Positions 1 through 10,564 of a DNA stretch of 64,000 nucleotides are shown here, in pieces; positions within the stretch are counted from its first letter, which is position 1; the number at the start of each line of letters is the position of its first letter. The notes under the pieces were generated by a model. The model did no database searches. It saw only the letters and a list, made by a program, of their open reading frames with translations, and was not told where the DNA came from. This DNA comes from Delphinus delphis. Lineage: Eukaryota > Chordata > Mammalia > Artiodactyla > Delphinidae. A program made the position numbers and the translations under genes. The stretch spans positions 987,001 to 1,051,000 of the forward strand of contig NW_027192673.1 of assembly GCF_949987515.2 (NCBI RefSeq), given 5' to 3'.

Positions 1-1088
1 AGGGAAATTAAAATCAAAAAGACACAGCCACCCCAAAGTTTGGAACGGCTCTGTTTACAAGAACCTCGTTTACAGTACAAGTTCAACATCGCAGAAAGTG
101 AAAAATGGATAAAGAAGTTGTGGTATTTACTTACAAAGCAATATCACTCAGCAATGAAATCTGTGTCATCAGGCCCTTAGCAGCACAATGAGTGGATTCA
201 GGTATGATGATTCTAACTGAAATAAGTCACACAGAAAAAGAAACATCATAAGATATCAGTAATACACGGAATGTAAACTTGGCTACACAGGAACTGAATT
301 ACAGAACAGAACAGGGTCTCAAATTTAGAAAACCAACTTATGCTTGCTTAAGGGTAAAGGTGAGTTGGGGTGCTGCATAAAACCAGAGATTGAAATGAGC
401 ACAGATAAAGTTCCTTAAGCCAAATATGGAATAGACAAGAGCTACTCCTTGCTCAACGAAATGGACTCAACACCCCATATTAAAGGCCTAAGAATGTACC
501 TGACTAGTAAGTATCTTAAAACCTATGGATTGCTATGTCTCCGAAAGAGAATCAAGCATGTGTACAGGGGCATAAATGCAGCAGTGATAGGATTGGAGAG
601 GTTCGGTGAGCAAATGAAGACCCTTTGAAGTCATATTGCATGGTACCCATTCCACAGGTTTCAACTACCCAGGTTTTAGGTATTCTTCCTTCAGCTATAA
701 CATGCATGTGGAACCTAGAGTATGATCAACCATGTGATCGGGAGACGTGTTCAAATATGTCTCAGTTTTCCTCCCCTGGTACTCGGGTGCAACATTCCAG
801 ACGCTTTACTAACACTCTCCCCACTTGGAGAGTCAGTCCCTTTAAACTCCTGTTTGGCCCAGTTTGCAATTTCTGCGGAAGATGAACAGGAATAGCGAGA
901 ACCAATGAGAGGCTAGCTGGAGGTGTCTGGACGGGCAAATTTAACTCTCATTTCCCACCAGGAAGAGGAATTAACCAAAGGCTCAGCATGCCGGGCCGGA
1001 ACCAGATTAGGGCCTGAAGCCATCCTGCGGTGTTGCGGCCAGGTCACAAGAAAGCGAGTTGAAGAAAGGAGCTCAGGGGCACTGTAAT
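1..1088 (+). repeat. Monomer 0, partial at left edge
   Basis: Starts inside the L1-derived block and runs through the non-L1 block to the anchor at 1089; its palindrome lies outside the window. L1 block is class A (TACTTACAAAGC near 127). Confidence 0.95.
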
Positions 1089-2668
1089 TCACAAACCTGC
1101 AGAGTTATAAATGACAGCTATCGTCCAAAAATAGACTGAAGTAAGGCTGCCAAGAGGACTTGAAAGCGGGGCAGAATTGCAGGAAACCGATTTCAGGAGG
1201 TAGACTGGAATTGCATTGAAAGCATAGGAAAAGAGGCAGAACGTCCACAATGATGCACTTGGCCAAAAAGGGCGTATGCGTTTTTTCCTGAATATATTCA
1301 GGAAAAAACGCATACGCCCTTTTTGGCCAACCAAGCAAGCTTGCAAAGGAAATCTGCACTACAATGAAGTCTCACTTCCCCCCGGTCAAAAGGGCCATCT
1401 GAAAAAAGTGTAAAATCCAGAAAGGCAGGACAGGCCACGGAGAACTGGGAGCCTTGTTATGCTGAAGGGCGGGATGTAAATTGCCAACAGACACTCGGGA
1501 GAAGTGTATGGTGTTTCCTGAAACATATAAAAAACAAAGCAAGAGAGCCTAGGGCACTGCCACTTATGGTCCTATAGCTTAGGGTATTTAAAATCAAAAA
1601 GACACAGCCACCCCAAAGTTTCGAACGGCTCTGCTTACAAGAACCTCGTTTACAGTACAAGTTCAACATCGCAGAAAGTGAAAAATGGATAAAAAAGTTG
1701 TGGTATTTACTTACAAAGCAATATCACTCAGCAATGAAATCTGTGTCATCAGGCCCTTAGCAGCACAATGATTGGATTCAGGTATGATGATTCTAACTGA
1801 AATAAGTCACACAGAAAAAGAAACATCATAAGATATCAGTAATACACGGAATGGAAACTTGGCTACACAGGAACTGAATTACAGAACAGAACAGGGTCTC
1901 AAATTTAGAAAACCAACTTATGCTTGCTTAAGGGTAAAGGTGAGTTGGGGTGCTGCATAAAACCAGAGATTGAAATGAGCACAGATAAAGTTCCTTAAGC
2001 CAAATATGGAATAGACAAGAGCTACTCCTTGCTCAACGAAATGGACTCAACACCGCATATTAAACGCCTAAGAATGTACCTGACTAGTAAGTATCTTAAA
2101 ACCTATGGATTGCTATGTCTCCGAAAGAGAATCAAGCATGTGTACAGGGGCATAAACGCAGCAGTGATAGGATTGGAGAGGTTCGGTGAGCAAATGAAGA
2201 CCCTTTGAAGTCATATTGCATGGTACCCATTCCACGGGTTTCACCTACCCAGGTTTAAGGTATTCTTCCTTCAGCTAAAACATGCATGTGGAACCTAGAG
2301 TATGATCAACCATGTGATCGGGAGACGTGTTCAAATATGTCTCAGTTTTCGTACCCTGGTACTCGGGTGCAACATTCCAGACGCTTTACTAACACTCTCC
2401 CGACTTGGAGAGTCAGTCCCTTTAACCTCCTGTTTGGCCCAGTTTGCAATTTCTGCGGAAGATGAACAGGAATAGCGAGAACCAATGAGAGACTAGCTGG
2501 AGGTGTCTGAACGGGCAAATTTAACTCTCAGTTCCCACCAGGAAGAGGAATTAACCAAAGGTTCAGCGTGCCGTGCCGGAACCAGATTAGGGCCTGAAGA
2601 CATCCTGCAGTGTTGCGGCCAGGTCACAAGAAAGCGAGTTGAAGAAAGGAGCTCAGGGGCACTGTAAT
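1089..2668 (+). repeat. Monomer 1 (1580 bp)
   Basis: Palindrome 1259-1330 is perfect. L1 block class A. From about 1440 onward it is nearly identical to monomer 11, sharing GCTGAAGGGC, ACATATAAAAAAC and GGGTATTTAAAATC. Confidence 0.95.
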
Positions 2669-2838
2669 TCACAAACCTGCAGAGTTATAAATGACAGCTA
2701 TCGTCCAAAAATAGACTGAAGTAAGGCTGCCAAGAGGACTTGAAAGCGGGGCAGAATTGCAGGAAACCGATTTCAGGAGGTAGACTGGAATTGCATTGAA
2801 AGCATAGGAAAAGAGGCAGAACGTCCACAATGATGCAC
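2669..2838. repeat. Left block of the monomer, upstream of the palindrome
   Basis: 170 bp between the anchor and the palindrome, among the most conserved parts of the repeat. Starts with a PstI-like CTGCAG and a TATA-like TTATAAATGAC. The last 50 bp (GCATAGGAAAAGAGGCAGAAC) faintly recall upstream L1 ORF2 sequence, but I cannot establish this by eye. Overlapping antisense frames of 84-85 codons cross this block and the palindrome; they are not supported as genes. Confidence 0.7.
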
Positions 2839-2910
2839 TTGGCCAAAAAGGGCGTATGCGTTTTTTCCTGAATATATTCAGGAAAAAACGCATACGCCCT
2901 TTTTGGCCAA
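2839..2910. repeat. 72-bp perfect palindrome (model copy; one per monomer)
   Basis: Two 36-bp arms starting TTGGCCAAAAAGGGCG and meeting at AATATATT are exact reverse complements with no spacer. Such DNA could extrude a cruciform, and an RNA from either strand could fold into a hairpin of more than 30 bp. It recurs at anchor +170 in all 40 monomers: 19 perfect, 19 with one change and 2 with two. The central TTCCTGAATATATTCAGGAA is unchanged in every copy. The right arm looks like L1 ORF2 sense sequence, so the left arm is probably its inverted copy. No function can be read from the sequence. Confidence 0.97.
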
Positions 2911-3735
2911 CCAAGCAAGCTTGCAAAGGAAATCTGCACTACAATGAAGTCTCACTTCCCCCCGGTCAAAAGGGCCATCTGAAAAAAGTGTAAAATCCAG
3001 AAAGGCAGGACAGGCCACAGAGAACTGGGAGCCTTGTTATGCTGATGGGCGGGATGTAAATTGCCAACAGACACTCGGGAGAAGTGTATGGTGTATCCTG
3101 AAACATCTAAAAAACAAAGCAACAGAACCTAGGGCACTTCCACTTATGGTCCTATAGCTTAGGGAAATTAAAATCAAAAAGACACAGCCACCCCAAAGTT
3201 TGGAACGGCTCTGTTTACAAGAACCTCGTTTACAGTACAAGTTCAACATCGCAGAAAGTGAAAAATGGATAAAGAAGTTGTGGTATTTACTTACAAAGCA
3301 ATATCACTCAGCAATGAAATCTGTGTCATCAGGCCCATAGCAGAACAATGAGTGGATTCACGTATGATGATTCTAACTGAAATAAGTCACACAGAAAAAG
3401 AAACATCATAAGATATCAGTAATACACGGAATGTAAACTTGGCTACACAGGAACTGAATTACACAACAGAACAGGGTCTCAAATTTAGAAAACCAACTTA
3501 TGCTTGCTTAAGGGGAAAGGTGAGTTGGGGTGCTGCATGAAACCAGAGATTGAAATGAGCACAGATAAAGTTCCTTAAGTCAAATATGGAATAGACAAGA
3601 GCTACTCCTTGCTCAACGAAATGGACTCAACACCGCATATTAAACGCCTAAGAATGTACCTGACTAGTAAGTATCGTAAAACCTATGGATTGCTATGTCT
3701 CCAAAAGAGAATCAAGCATGTGTACAGGGGCATAA
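2875..3735 (+). mobile_element. Decayed L1 3' end (ORF2 C-terminus plus 3' UTR) inside the monomer
   Basis: The + strand follows the cetartiodactyl L1 3' end in order. It starts with the GCATACG...GGCCAA stretch of the palindrome's right arm, then ACTACAATGAAGTCTCAC (2938-2955). Next come GGGATGTAAATTGCC, TCAAAAAGACACAGCCACCCC, AAAATGGATAAAGAAGTTGT, ATATCACTCAGCAATGAAAT, GAAATAAGTCACACAG and CATAAGATATCAG. It ends in a diverged 3' UTR (AAAACCAACTTATGC, GGGGAAAGGTGAGTTGGGG). Translation of the ORF2 frame still gives WIKKLWY and a YHSAMK-like tail. The 3' limit is soft: homology is convincing to about 3560 and weaker to about 3735. No poly-A tail or target-site duplication is visible, so this was absorbed long ago and amplified as part of the satellite. 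It recurs at about +206 to +1060 in every monomer. Confidence 0.85.
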
Positions 3736-4247
3736 ACGCAGCAGTGATAGGATTGGAGAGGTTCGGTGAGCAAATGAAGACCCTTTGAAGTCATATTGCA
3801 TGGTACCCATTACACGCGTCTCAACTCTCCAGGTTTAAGGTATTCCTCCTTCAGCTAAAACATGCATGTGGAACCCAAGTATGATCAACCATGTGAACGG
3901 GAGCCGTGTTCAAATATGTCTCAGTTTTCCTCCCCTGGTACTCGGGTGCAACATTCCAGACGCTTTACTAACACTCTCCCGACTTGGAGAGTCAGCGCCT
4001 TTAACCTCCTGTTTGGCCCAGTTTGCAATTTCTGCGGAAGATGAACAGGAATAGCGAGAACCAATGAGAGGCTAGCTGGAGGTGTCTGGACGGGCAAATT
4101 TAACACTCATTTCCAACCAGGAAGAGGAAATAACCAAAGGCTCAGCGTGCCGTACCGGAACCAGATTAGGGCCTGAAGCCATCCTGCGGTGTTGCGGCCA
4201 GCTCAAAAGAAAGCGAGTTGAAGAAAGGAGCTCAGGGGCACTGTAAT
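3736..4247. repeat. Non-L1 block of the monomer, unknown origin
   Basis: About 510 bp with no family that I recognise. It is richer in CpG than the L1 block (GACGTG, CTCGGG, CCCGAC, GACGGGC, GCGTGCCG, TGCGGTGTTGCGGCC). It carries the restriction-type landmarks KpnI-like GGTACC near 3802, NheI-like GCTAGC near 4071 and SacI-like GAGCTC near 4229, which recur in most copies. Short reading frames here are unconvincing: they shift or break between copies and are read in overlapping frames. It holds most of the indels that make some monomers 1579 or 1578 bp. Confidence 0.8.
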
Positions 4248-5826
4248 TCACAAACCTGCAGAGTTATAAATGACAGCTATCGTCCAAAAATAGACTGAAG
4301 TAAGGCTGCCAAGAGGACTTGAAAGCGGGGCAGAATTGCAGGAAACCGATTTCAGGAGGTAGACTGGAATTGCATTGAAAGCATAGGAAAAGAGGCAGAA
4401 CGTCCACAATGATGCACTTGGCCAAAAAGGGCGTATGCGTTTTTTCCTGAATATATTCAGGAAAAAACGCATACGCCCTTTTTGGCCAACCAAGCAAGCT
4501 TGCAAAGGAAATCTGCACTACAATGAAGTCTCACTTCCCCCCGGTCAAAAGGGCCATCTGAAAAAAGTGTAAAATCCAGAAAGGCAGGACAGGACATGGA
4601 GAACTGGGAGCCTTGTTATGCTGATGGGCGGGATGTAAATTGCCAACAACCACTCGGGAGAAGTGTATGGTGTTTCCTGAAACATCTAAAAAACAAAGCA
4701 ACAGAGCCTAGGGCACTTCCACTTATGGTCCTATAGCTTAGGGAAATTAAAATCAAAAAGACACAGCCACCCCAAAGTTTGGAACGGCTCTGTTTACAAG
4801 AACCTCGTTTACAGTACAAGTTCAACATCGCAGAAAGTGAAAAATGGATAAAGAACTTGTGGTACTTACGTACAATGCAGTATCACTCAGCAATGAAATC
4901 TATGTCATCAGGCCCGTAGCAGGATAATGAGTAGATTCAGGTATGATGATTCTAACTAAATAAGTCACACAGAAAAAGAAACATCATAAGATATCACTAA
5001 TACACGGAATGTAAACTTGGCTACACAGGAATTGAATTCCAAAACAGAACAGGTTCTCAAATTTAGAAAACCAACTTATGCTTGCTTAAGGGGAAAGGTG
5101 AGTTGGGGTGCTGCATAAAACCAGAGATTGAAATGAGCACAGATAAAGTTCCTTAAGCCAAATATGGAATAGACAAGAGCTACTCCTTGCTCAACGAAAT
5201 GGACTCAACACCGCATATTAAACGCCTAAGAATGTACCTGACAAGTAAGTATCTTAAAACCTATGGATTGCTATGTCTCCGAAAGAGAATCAAGCATGTG
5301 TACAGGGGCATAAACGCAGCAGTGATAGGATTGGAGAGGTTCGGTGAGCAAATGAAGACCCTTTGAAGTCATATTGCATGGTACCCATTCCACGGGTTTC
5401 AACTACCCAGGTTTTAGGTATTCTTCCTTCAGCTAAAACATGCATGTGGAACCCAGAGTATGATCAACCATGTGATCGGGAGACGTGTTCAAATATGTCT
5501 CAGTTTTCCTCCCCTGGTACTCGGGTGCAACATTCCAGACGCTTTACTAACACTCTCCCCACTTGGAGAGTCAGTCCCTTTAACCTCCTGTTTGGCCCAG
5601 TTTGCAATTTCTGCGGAAGATGAACAGGAATAGCGAGAACCAATGAGAGGCTAGCTGGAGGTGTCTGGACGGGCAAATTTAACTCTCATTTCCCACCAGG
5701 AAGAGGAATTAACCAAAGGCTCAGCGTGCCGGGCCGGAACCAGATTAGGACCTGAAGCCATCCTGCGGTGTTGCGGCCAACTCAAAAGAAAGCGAGTTGA
5801 AGAAAGGAGCTCAGGGGCACTGTAAT
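4248..5826 (+). repeat. Monomer 3 (1579 bp)
   Basis: Palindrome 4418-4489 perfect. L1 block class B (TACGTACAATGCAGTATC near 4867), with the private GCAGGATAATGAGTAG. Nearly identical to monomer 13; the class B part also matches monomer 16. Confidence 0.95.
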
Positions 5827-7405
5827 TCACAAACCTGCAGAGTTATAAATGACAGCTATCGTCCAAAAATAGACTGAAGTAAGGCTGCCAAGAGGACTTG
5901 AAAGCGGGGCAGAATTGCAGGAAACCGATTTCAGGAGGTAGACTGGAATTGCATTGAAAGCATAGGAAAAGAGGCAGAACGTCCACAATGATGCACTTGG
6001 CCAAAAAGGGCGTATACGTTTTTTCCTGAATATATTCAGGAAAAAACGCATACGCCCTTTTTGGCCAACCAAGCAAGCTTGCAAGGAAATCTGCACTACA
6101 ATGAAGTCTCACTTCCCCCCGGTCAAAAGGGCCATCTGAAAAAAGTGTAAAATCCAGAAAGGCAGGACAGGACATGGAGAACTGGGAGCCTTGTTATGCT
6201 GATGGGCGGGATGTAAATTGCCAACAGACACTCTGGAGAAGTGTATGGTGTTTCCTGAAACATCTAAAAAACAAAGCAACAGAGCCTAGGGCACTTTCAC
6301 TTATGGTCCTATAGCTTAGGGAAATTAAAATCAAAAAGACACAGCCACCCCAAAGTTTGGAACGGCTCTGTTTACAAGAACCTCGTTTACAGTACAAGTT
6401 CAACATCGCAGAAAGTGAAAAATGGATAAAGAAGTTGTGGTATTTACTTACAAAGCAATATCACTCAGCAATGAAATCTGTGTCATCAGGCCCTTAGCAG
6501 CACAATGAGTGGATTCAGGTATGATGATTCTAACTGAAATAAGTCACACAGAAAAAGAAACATCATAAGATATCAGTAATACACGGAATGTAAACTTGGC
6601 TACACAGGAACTGAATTACAGAACAGAACAGGGTCTCAAATTTAGAAAACCAACTTATTCTTGCTTAAGGGTAAAGGTGAGTTGGGGTGCTGCATAAAAC
6701 CAGAGATTGAAATGAGCACAGATAAAGTTCCTTAAGCCAAATATGGAATAGACAAGAGCTACTCCTTGCTCAACGAAATGGACTCAACACCCCATATTAA
6801 AGGCCTAAGAATGTACCTGACTAGTAAGTATCTTAAAACCTATGGATTGCTATGTCTCCGAAAGAGAATCAAGCATGTGTACAGGGGCATAAATGCAGCA
6901 GTGATAGGATTGGAGAGGTTCGGTGAGCAAATGAAGACCCTTTGAAGTCATATTGCATGGTACCCATTCTACAGGTTTCAACTACCCAGGTTTAAGGTAT
7001 TCTTCCTTCAGCTATAACATGCATGTGGAACCTAGAGTATGATCAACCATGTGATCGGGAGACGTGTTCAAATATGTCTCAGTTTTCCTCCCCTGGTACT
7101 CGGGTGCAACATTCCAGATGCTTTACTAACACTCTCCCCACTTGGAGAGTCAGTCCCTTTAAACTCCTGTTTGGCCCAGTTTGCAATTTCTGCGGAAGAT
7201 GAACAGGAATAGCGAGAACCAATGAGAGGCTAGCTGGAGGTGTCTGGACGGGCAAATTTAACTCTCATTTCCCACCAGGAAGAGGAATTAACCAAAGGCT
7301 CAGCATGCCGGGCCGGAACCAGATTAGGGCCTGAAGCCATCCTGCGGTGTTGCGGCCAGGTCACAAGAAATCGAGTTGAAGAAAGGAGCTCAGGGGCACT
7401 GTAAT
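5827..7405 (+). repeat. Monomer 4 (1579 bp)
   Basis: Palindrome 5997-6068 has one left-arm change (TATGCG to TATACG). A one-base deletion near 6084 (GCAAGGAAATC) merges antisense frames into a longer but meaningless one. Class A. Sister of monomer 7 (shift 4,739) and, in its first half, of monomer 14. Confidence 0.95.
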
Positions 7406-8985
7406 TCACAAACCTGCAGAGTTATAAATGACAGCTATCGTCCAAAAATAGACTGAAGTAAGGCTGCCAAGAGGACTTGAAAGCGGGGCAGAATTGCAGG
7501 AAACCGATTTCAGGAGGTAGACTGGAATTGCATTGAAAGCATAGGAAAAGAGGCAGAACGTCCACAATGATGCACTTGGCCAAAAAGGGCGTATGCGTTT
7601 TTTCCTGAATATATTCAGGAAAAAACGCATACGCCCTTTTTGGCCAACCAAGCAAGCTTGCAAAGGAAATCTGCACTACAATGAAGTCTCACTTCCCCCC
7701 GGTCAAAAGGGCCATCTGAAAAAAGTGTAAAATCCAGAAAGGCAGGACAGGCCACGGAGAACTGGGAGCCTTGTTATGCTGATGGGCGGGATGTAAATTG
7801 CCAACAACCACTCGGGAGAAGTGTATGGTGTTTCCTGAAACATCTAAAAAACAAAGCAACAGAACCTAGGGCACTTCCACTTATGGTCCTATAGCTTAGG
7901 GAAATTAAAATCAAAAAGACACAGCCACCCCAAAGTTTGGAACGGCTCTGTTTACAAGAACCTCGTTTACAGTACAAGTTCAACATCGCAGAAAGTGAAA
8001 AATGGATAAAGAAGTTGTGGTATTTACTTACAAAGCAATATCACTCAGCAATGAAATCTGTGTCATCAGGCCCTTAGCAGAACAATGAGTGGATTCACGT
8101 ATGATGATTCTAACTGAAATAAGTCACACAGAAAAAGAAACATCATAAGATATCAGTAATACACGGAATGTAAACTTGGCTACACAGGAACTGAATTACA
8201 GAACAGAACAGGGTCTCAAATTTAGAAAACCAACTTATGCTTGCTTAAGGGTAAAGGTGAGTTGGGGTGCTGCATAAAACCAGAGATTGAAATGAGCACA
8301 GATAAAGTTCCTTAAGTCAAATATGGAATAGACAAGAGCTACTCCTTGCTCAACGAAATGGACTCAACACCGCATATTAAACGCCTAAGAATGTACCTGA
8401 CTAGTAAGTATCGTAAAACCTATGGATTGCTATGTCTCCAAAAGAGAATCAAGCATGTGTACAGGGGCATAAACGCAGCAGTGATAGGATTGGCGATGTT
8501 CGGTGAGCAAATGAAGACCCTTTGAAGTCATATTGCATGGTACCCATTACACGGGTCTCAACTCTCCAGGTTTAAGGTATTCTTCCTTCAGCTAAAACAT
8601 GCATGTGGAACCCAGAGTATGATCAACCATGTGAACGGGAGACGTGTTCAAATATGTCTCAGTTTTCCTACCCTGGTACTCGGGTGCAACATTCCAGACG
8701 CTTTACTAACACTCTCCCGACTTGGAGAGTCAGTCCCTTTAACCTCCTGTTTGGCCCAGTTTGCAATTTCTGCGGAAGATGAACAGGAATAGCGAGAACC
8801 AATGAGAGGCTAGCTGGAGGTGTCTGGACGGGCAAATTTAACTCTCATTTCCCACCAGGAAGAGGAATTAACCAAAGGCTCAGAATGCCGGGCCGGAACC
8901 AGATTAGGGCCTGAAGCCATCCTGCGGTGTTGCGGCCAGGTCACAAGAAAGCGAGTTGAAGAATGGAGCTCAGGGGCACTGTAAT
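7406..8985 (+). repeat. Monomer 5 (1580 bp)
   Basis: Palindrome 7576-7647 perfect. Class A. Sister of monomer 8, sharing GGCGATGTTCGG near 8493. Confidence 0.95.
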
Positions 8986-10564
8986 TCACAAACCTGCAGA
9001 GTTATAAATGACAGCTATCGTCCAAAAATAGACTGAAGTAAGGCTGCCAAGAGGACTTGAAAGCGGGGCAGAATTGCAGGAAACCGATTTCAGGACGTAG
9101 ATTGGAATTGCATTGAAAGCATAGGAAAAGAGGCAGAACGTCCACAATGATGCACTTGGCCAAAAAGGGCGTATGCGTTTTTTCCTGAATATATTCAGGA
9201 AAAAACGCATACGCCCTTTTTGGCCAACCAAGCAAACTTGCAAAGGAAATCTGCACTACAATGAAGTCTCACTTCGCCCCGGTCAAAAGGGCCATCTGAA
9301 AAAAGTGTAAAATCCAGAAAGGCAGGACAGGCCATGGAGAACTGGGAGCCTTGTTATGCTGATGGGCGGGATGTAAATTGCCAACAGACACTCGGGAGAA
9401 GTGTATGGTGTTTCCTGAAACATCTAAAAACAAAGCAACAGAACCTAGGGCACTTCCACTTATGGTCCTATAGCTTAGGGAAATTAAAATCAAAAAGACA
9501 CAGCCACCTCAAAGTTTGGGACGCCTCTGTTTACAAGAACCTCGTTTACCGTACAAGTTCAATATCACAGAAAGTGAAAAATGGATAAAGAACTTGTGGT
9601 ACTTACGTACAATGCAGTATCACTCAGCAATGAAACCTATGTCATCAGGCCCGTAGCAGCATAATGAGTGGATTCAGGTACGATGATTCTAACTGAAATA
9701 AGTCACACAGAAAAAGAAACATCATAAGATATCAGTAATACATGGAATGTAAACTTGGCTACACAGGAACTGAATTACAGAACAGAACAGGGTCTCAAAT
9801 TTAGAAAACCAACTTATGCTTGCTTAAGGGGAAAGGTGAGTTGGGGTGCTGCATAAAACCAGAGATTGAAATGAGCACAGATAAAGTTCCTTAAGCCAAA
9901 TATGGAATAGACAAGAGCTACTCCTTGCTCAACGAAATGGACTGAACACCGCATATTAAACGCCTAAGAATGTACCTGACTAGTAAGTATCTTAAAACCT
10001 ATAGATTGCTATGTCTCCGAAAGAGAATCAAGCATGTGTACAGGGGCATAAACGCAGCAGTGATAGGATTGGAGAGGTTCGGTGAGCAAATGAAGACCCT
10101 TTGAAGTCATATTGCATGGTACCCATTCCACGGGTTTCAACTACCCAGGGTTTAGGTATTCTTCCTTCAGCTAAAACATGCATGTGGAACCCAGAGTATG
10201 ATCAACCATGTGATCGGGAGACGTGTTCAAATATGTCTCAGTTTTCGTACCCTGGTACTCGGGTGCAACATTCCAGACGCTTTACTAACACTCTCCCCAC
10301 TTGGAGAGTCAGCGCCTTTAACCTCCTGTTTGGCCCAGTTTGCAATTTCTGCGGAAGATGAACAGGAATAGCGAGAACCAATGAGAGGCTAGCTGGAGGT
10401 GTCTGGACGGGCAAATTTAACTCTCATTTCCCACCAGGAAGAGGAATTAACCAAAGGCTCAGCGTGCCGTACCGGAACCAGATTAGGGCCTGAAGCCATC
10501 CTGCGGTGTTGCGGCCAACTCAAAAGAAAGCGAGTTGAAGAAAGGAGCTCAGGGGCACTGTAAT
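8986..10564 (+). repeat. Monomer 6 (1579 bp)
   Basis: Palindrome 9156-9227 perfect; the HindIII-like site beside it is lost (GCAAACTTGC). Class B. One A is missing from the run in CATCTAAAAAC near 9424. Sister of monomer 9. Confidence 0.95.

Larger units (their letters stand above)
2669..4247 (+). repeat. Monomer 2 (1579 bp), used as reference copy
   Basis: Palindrome 2839-2910 is perfect. L1 block class A. Nearly identical to monomer 12, with the shared private variants GTGTATCCTG, ACACGCGTCTC and GAGCCGTG. The sub-blocks of this copy are annotated separately as the model for all others. Confidence 0.95.
1440..6640 (+). repeat. 10-monomer-shift duplication, copy 1
   Basis: Late monomer 1 to monomer 4 recurs at +15,795 (then +15,796 after the one-base loss near 6084). 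About ten differences were noted. Confidence 0.8.
5775..10513 (+). repeat. 3-monomer block, copy 1 (4,739-bp shift)
   Basis: Monomers 4-6 match monomers 7-9 in order, including GGCGATGTTCGG, CATCTAAAAAC, ACTGAACACC and the lost HindIII-like site. About a dozen differences were seen. Borders are approximate. Confidence 0.85.

Noticed and set aside
625..885. Sense 60-89-codon frames in the non-L1 block
   Set aside because: They appear, shift and vanish among copies because of one-base indels and stop changes, and no family resembles them.
1259..1330. Palindrome as a bacterial-type terminator or as the ends of a small transposon
   Set aside because: The setting is a mammalian satellite. There is no target-site duplication or internal element, and the right arm is better explained as L1 sequence.
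1089..1346. Antisense 84-85-codon frames across the palindrome, repeated in nearly every monomer, as a conserved gene family
   Set aside because: Two overlapping frames are equally 'conserved', which follows from satellite identity. There is no domain, no plausible start context and no coding-type substitution pattern, and the palindrome makes the frame symmetric.
1457..1669. Antisense 70-codon frame in each monomer as a small protein
   Set aside because: It runs opposite to the L1 ORF2 relic and is explained as the complement of that sequence; substitutions do not avoid amino-acid changes.
5843..6175. Longer 110-codon antisense frames (also near 35.9 and 58.0 kb)
   Set aside because: They are made by single-base deletions beside the palindrome that fuse two spurious frames.
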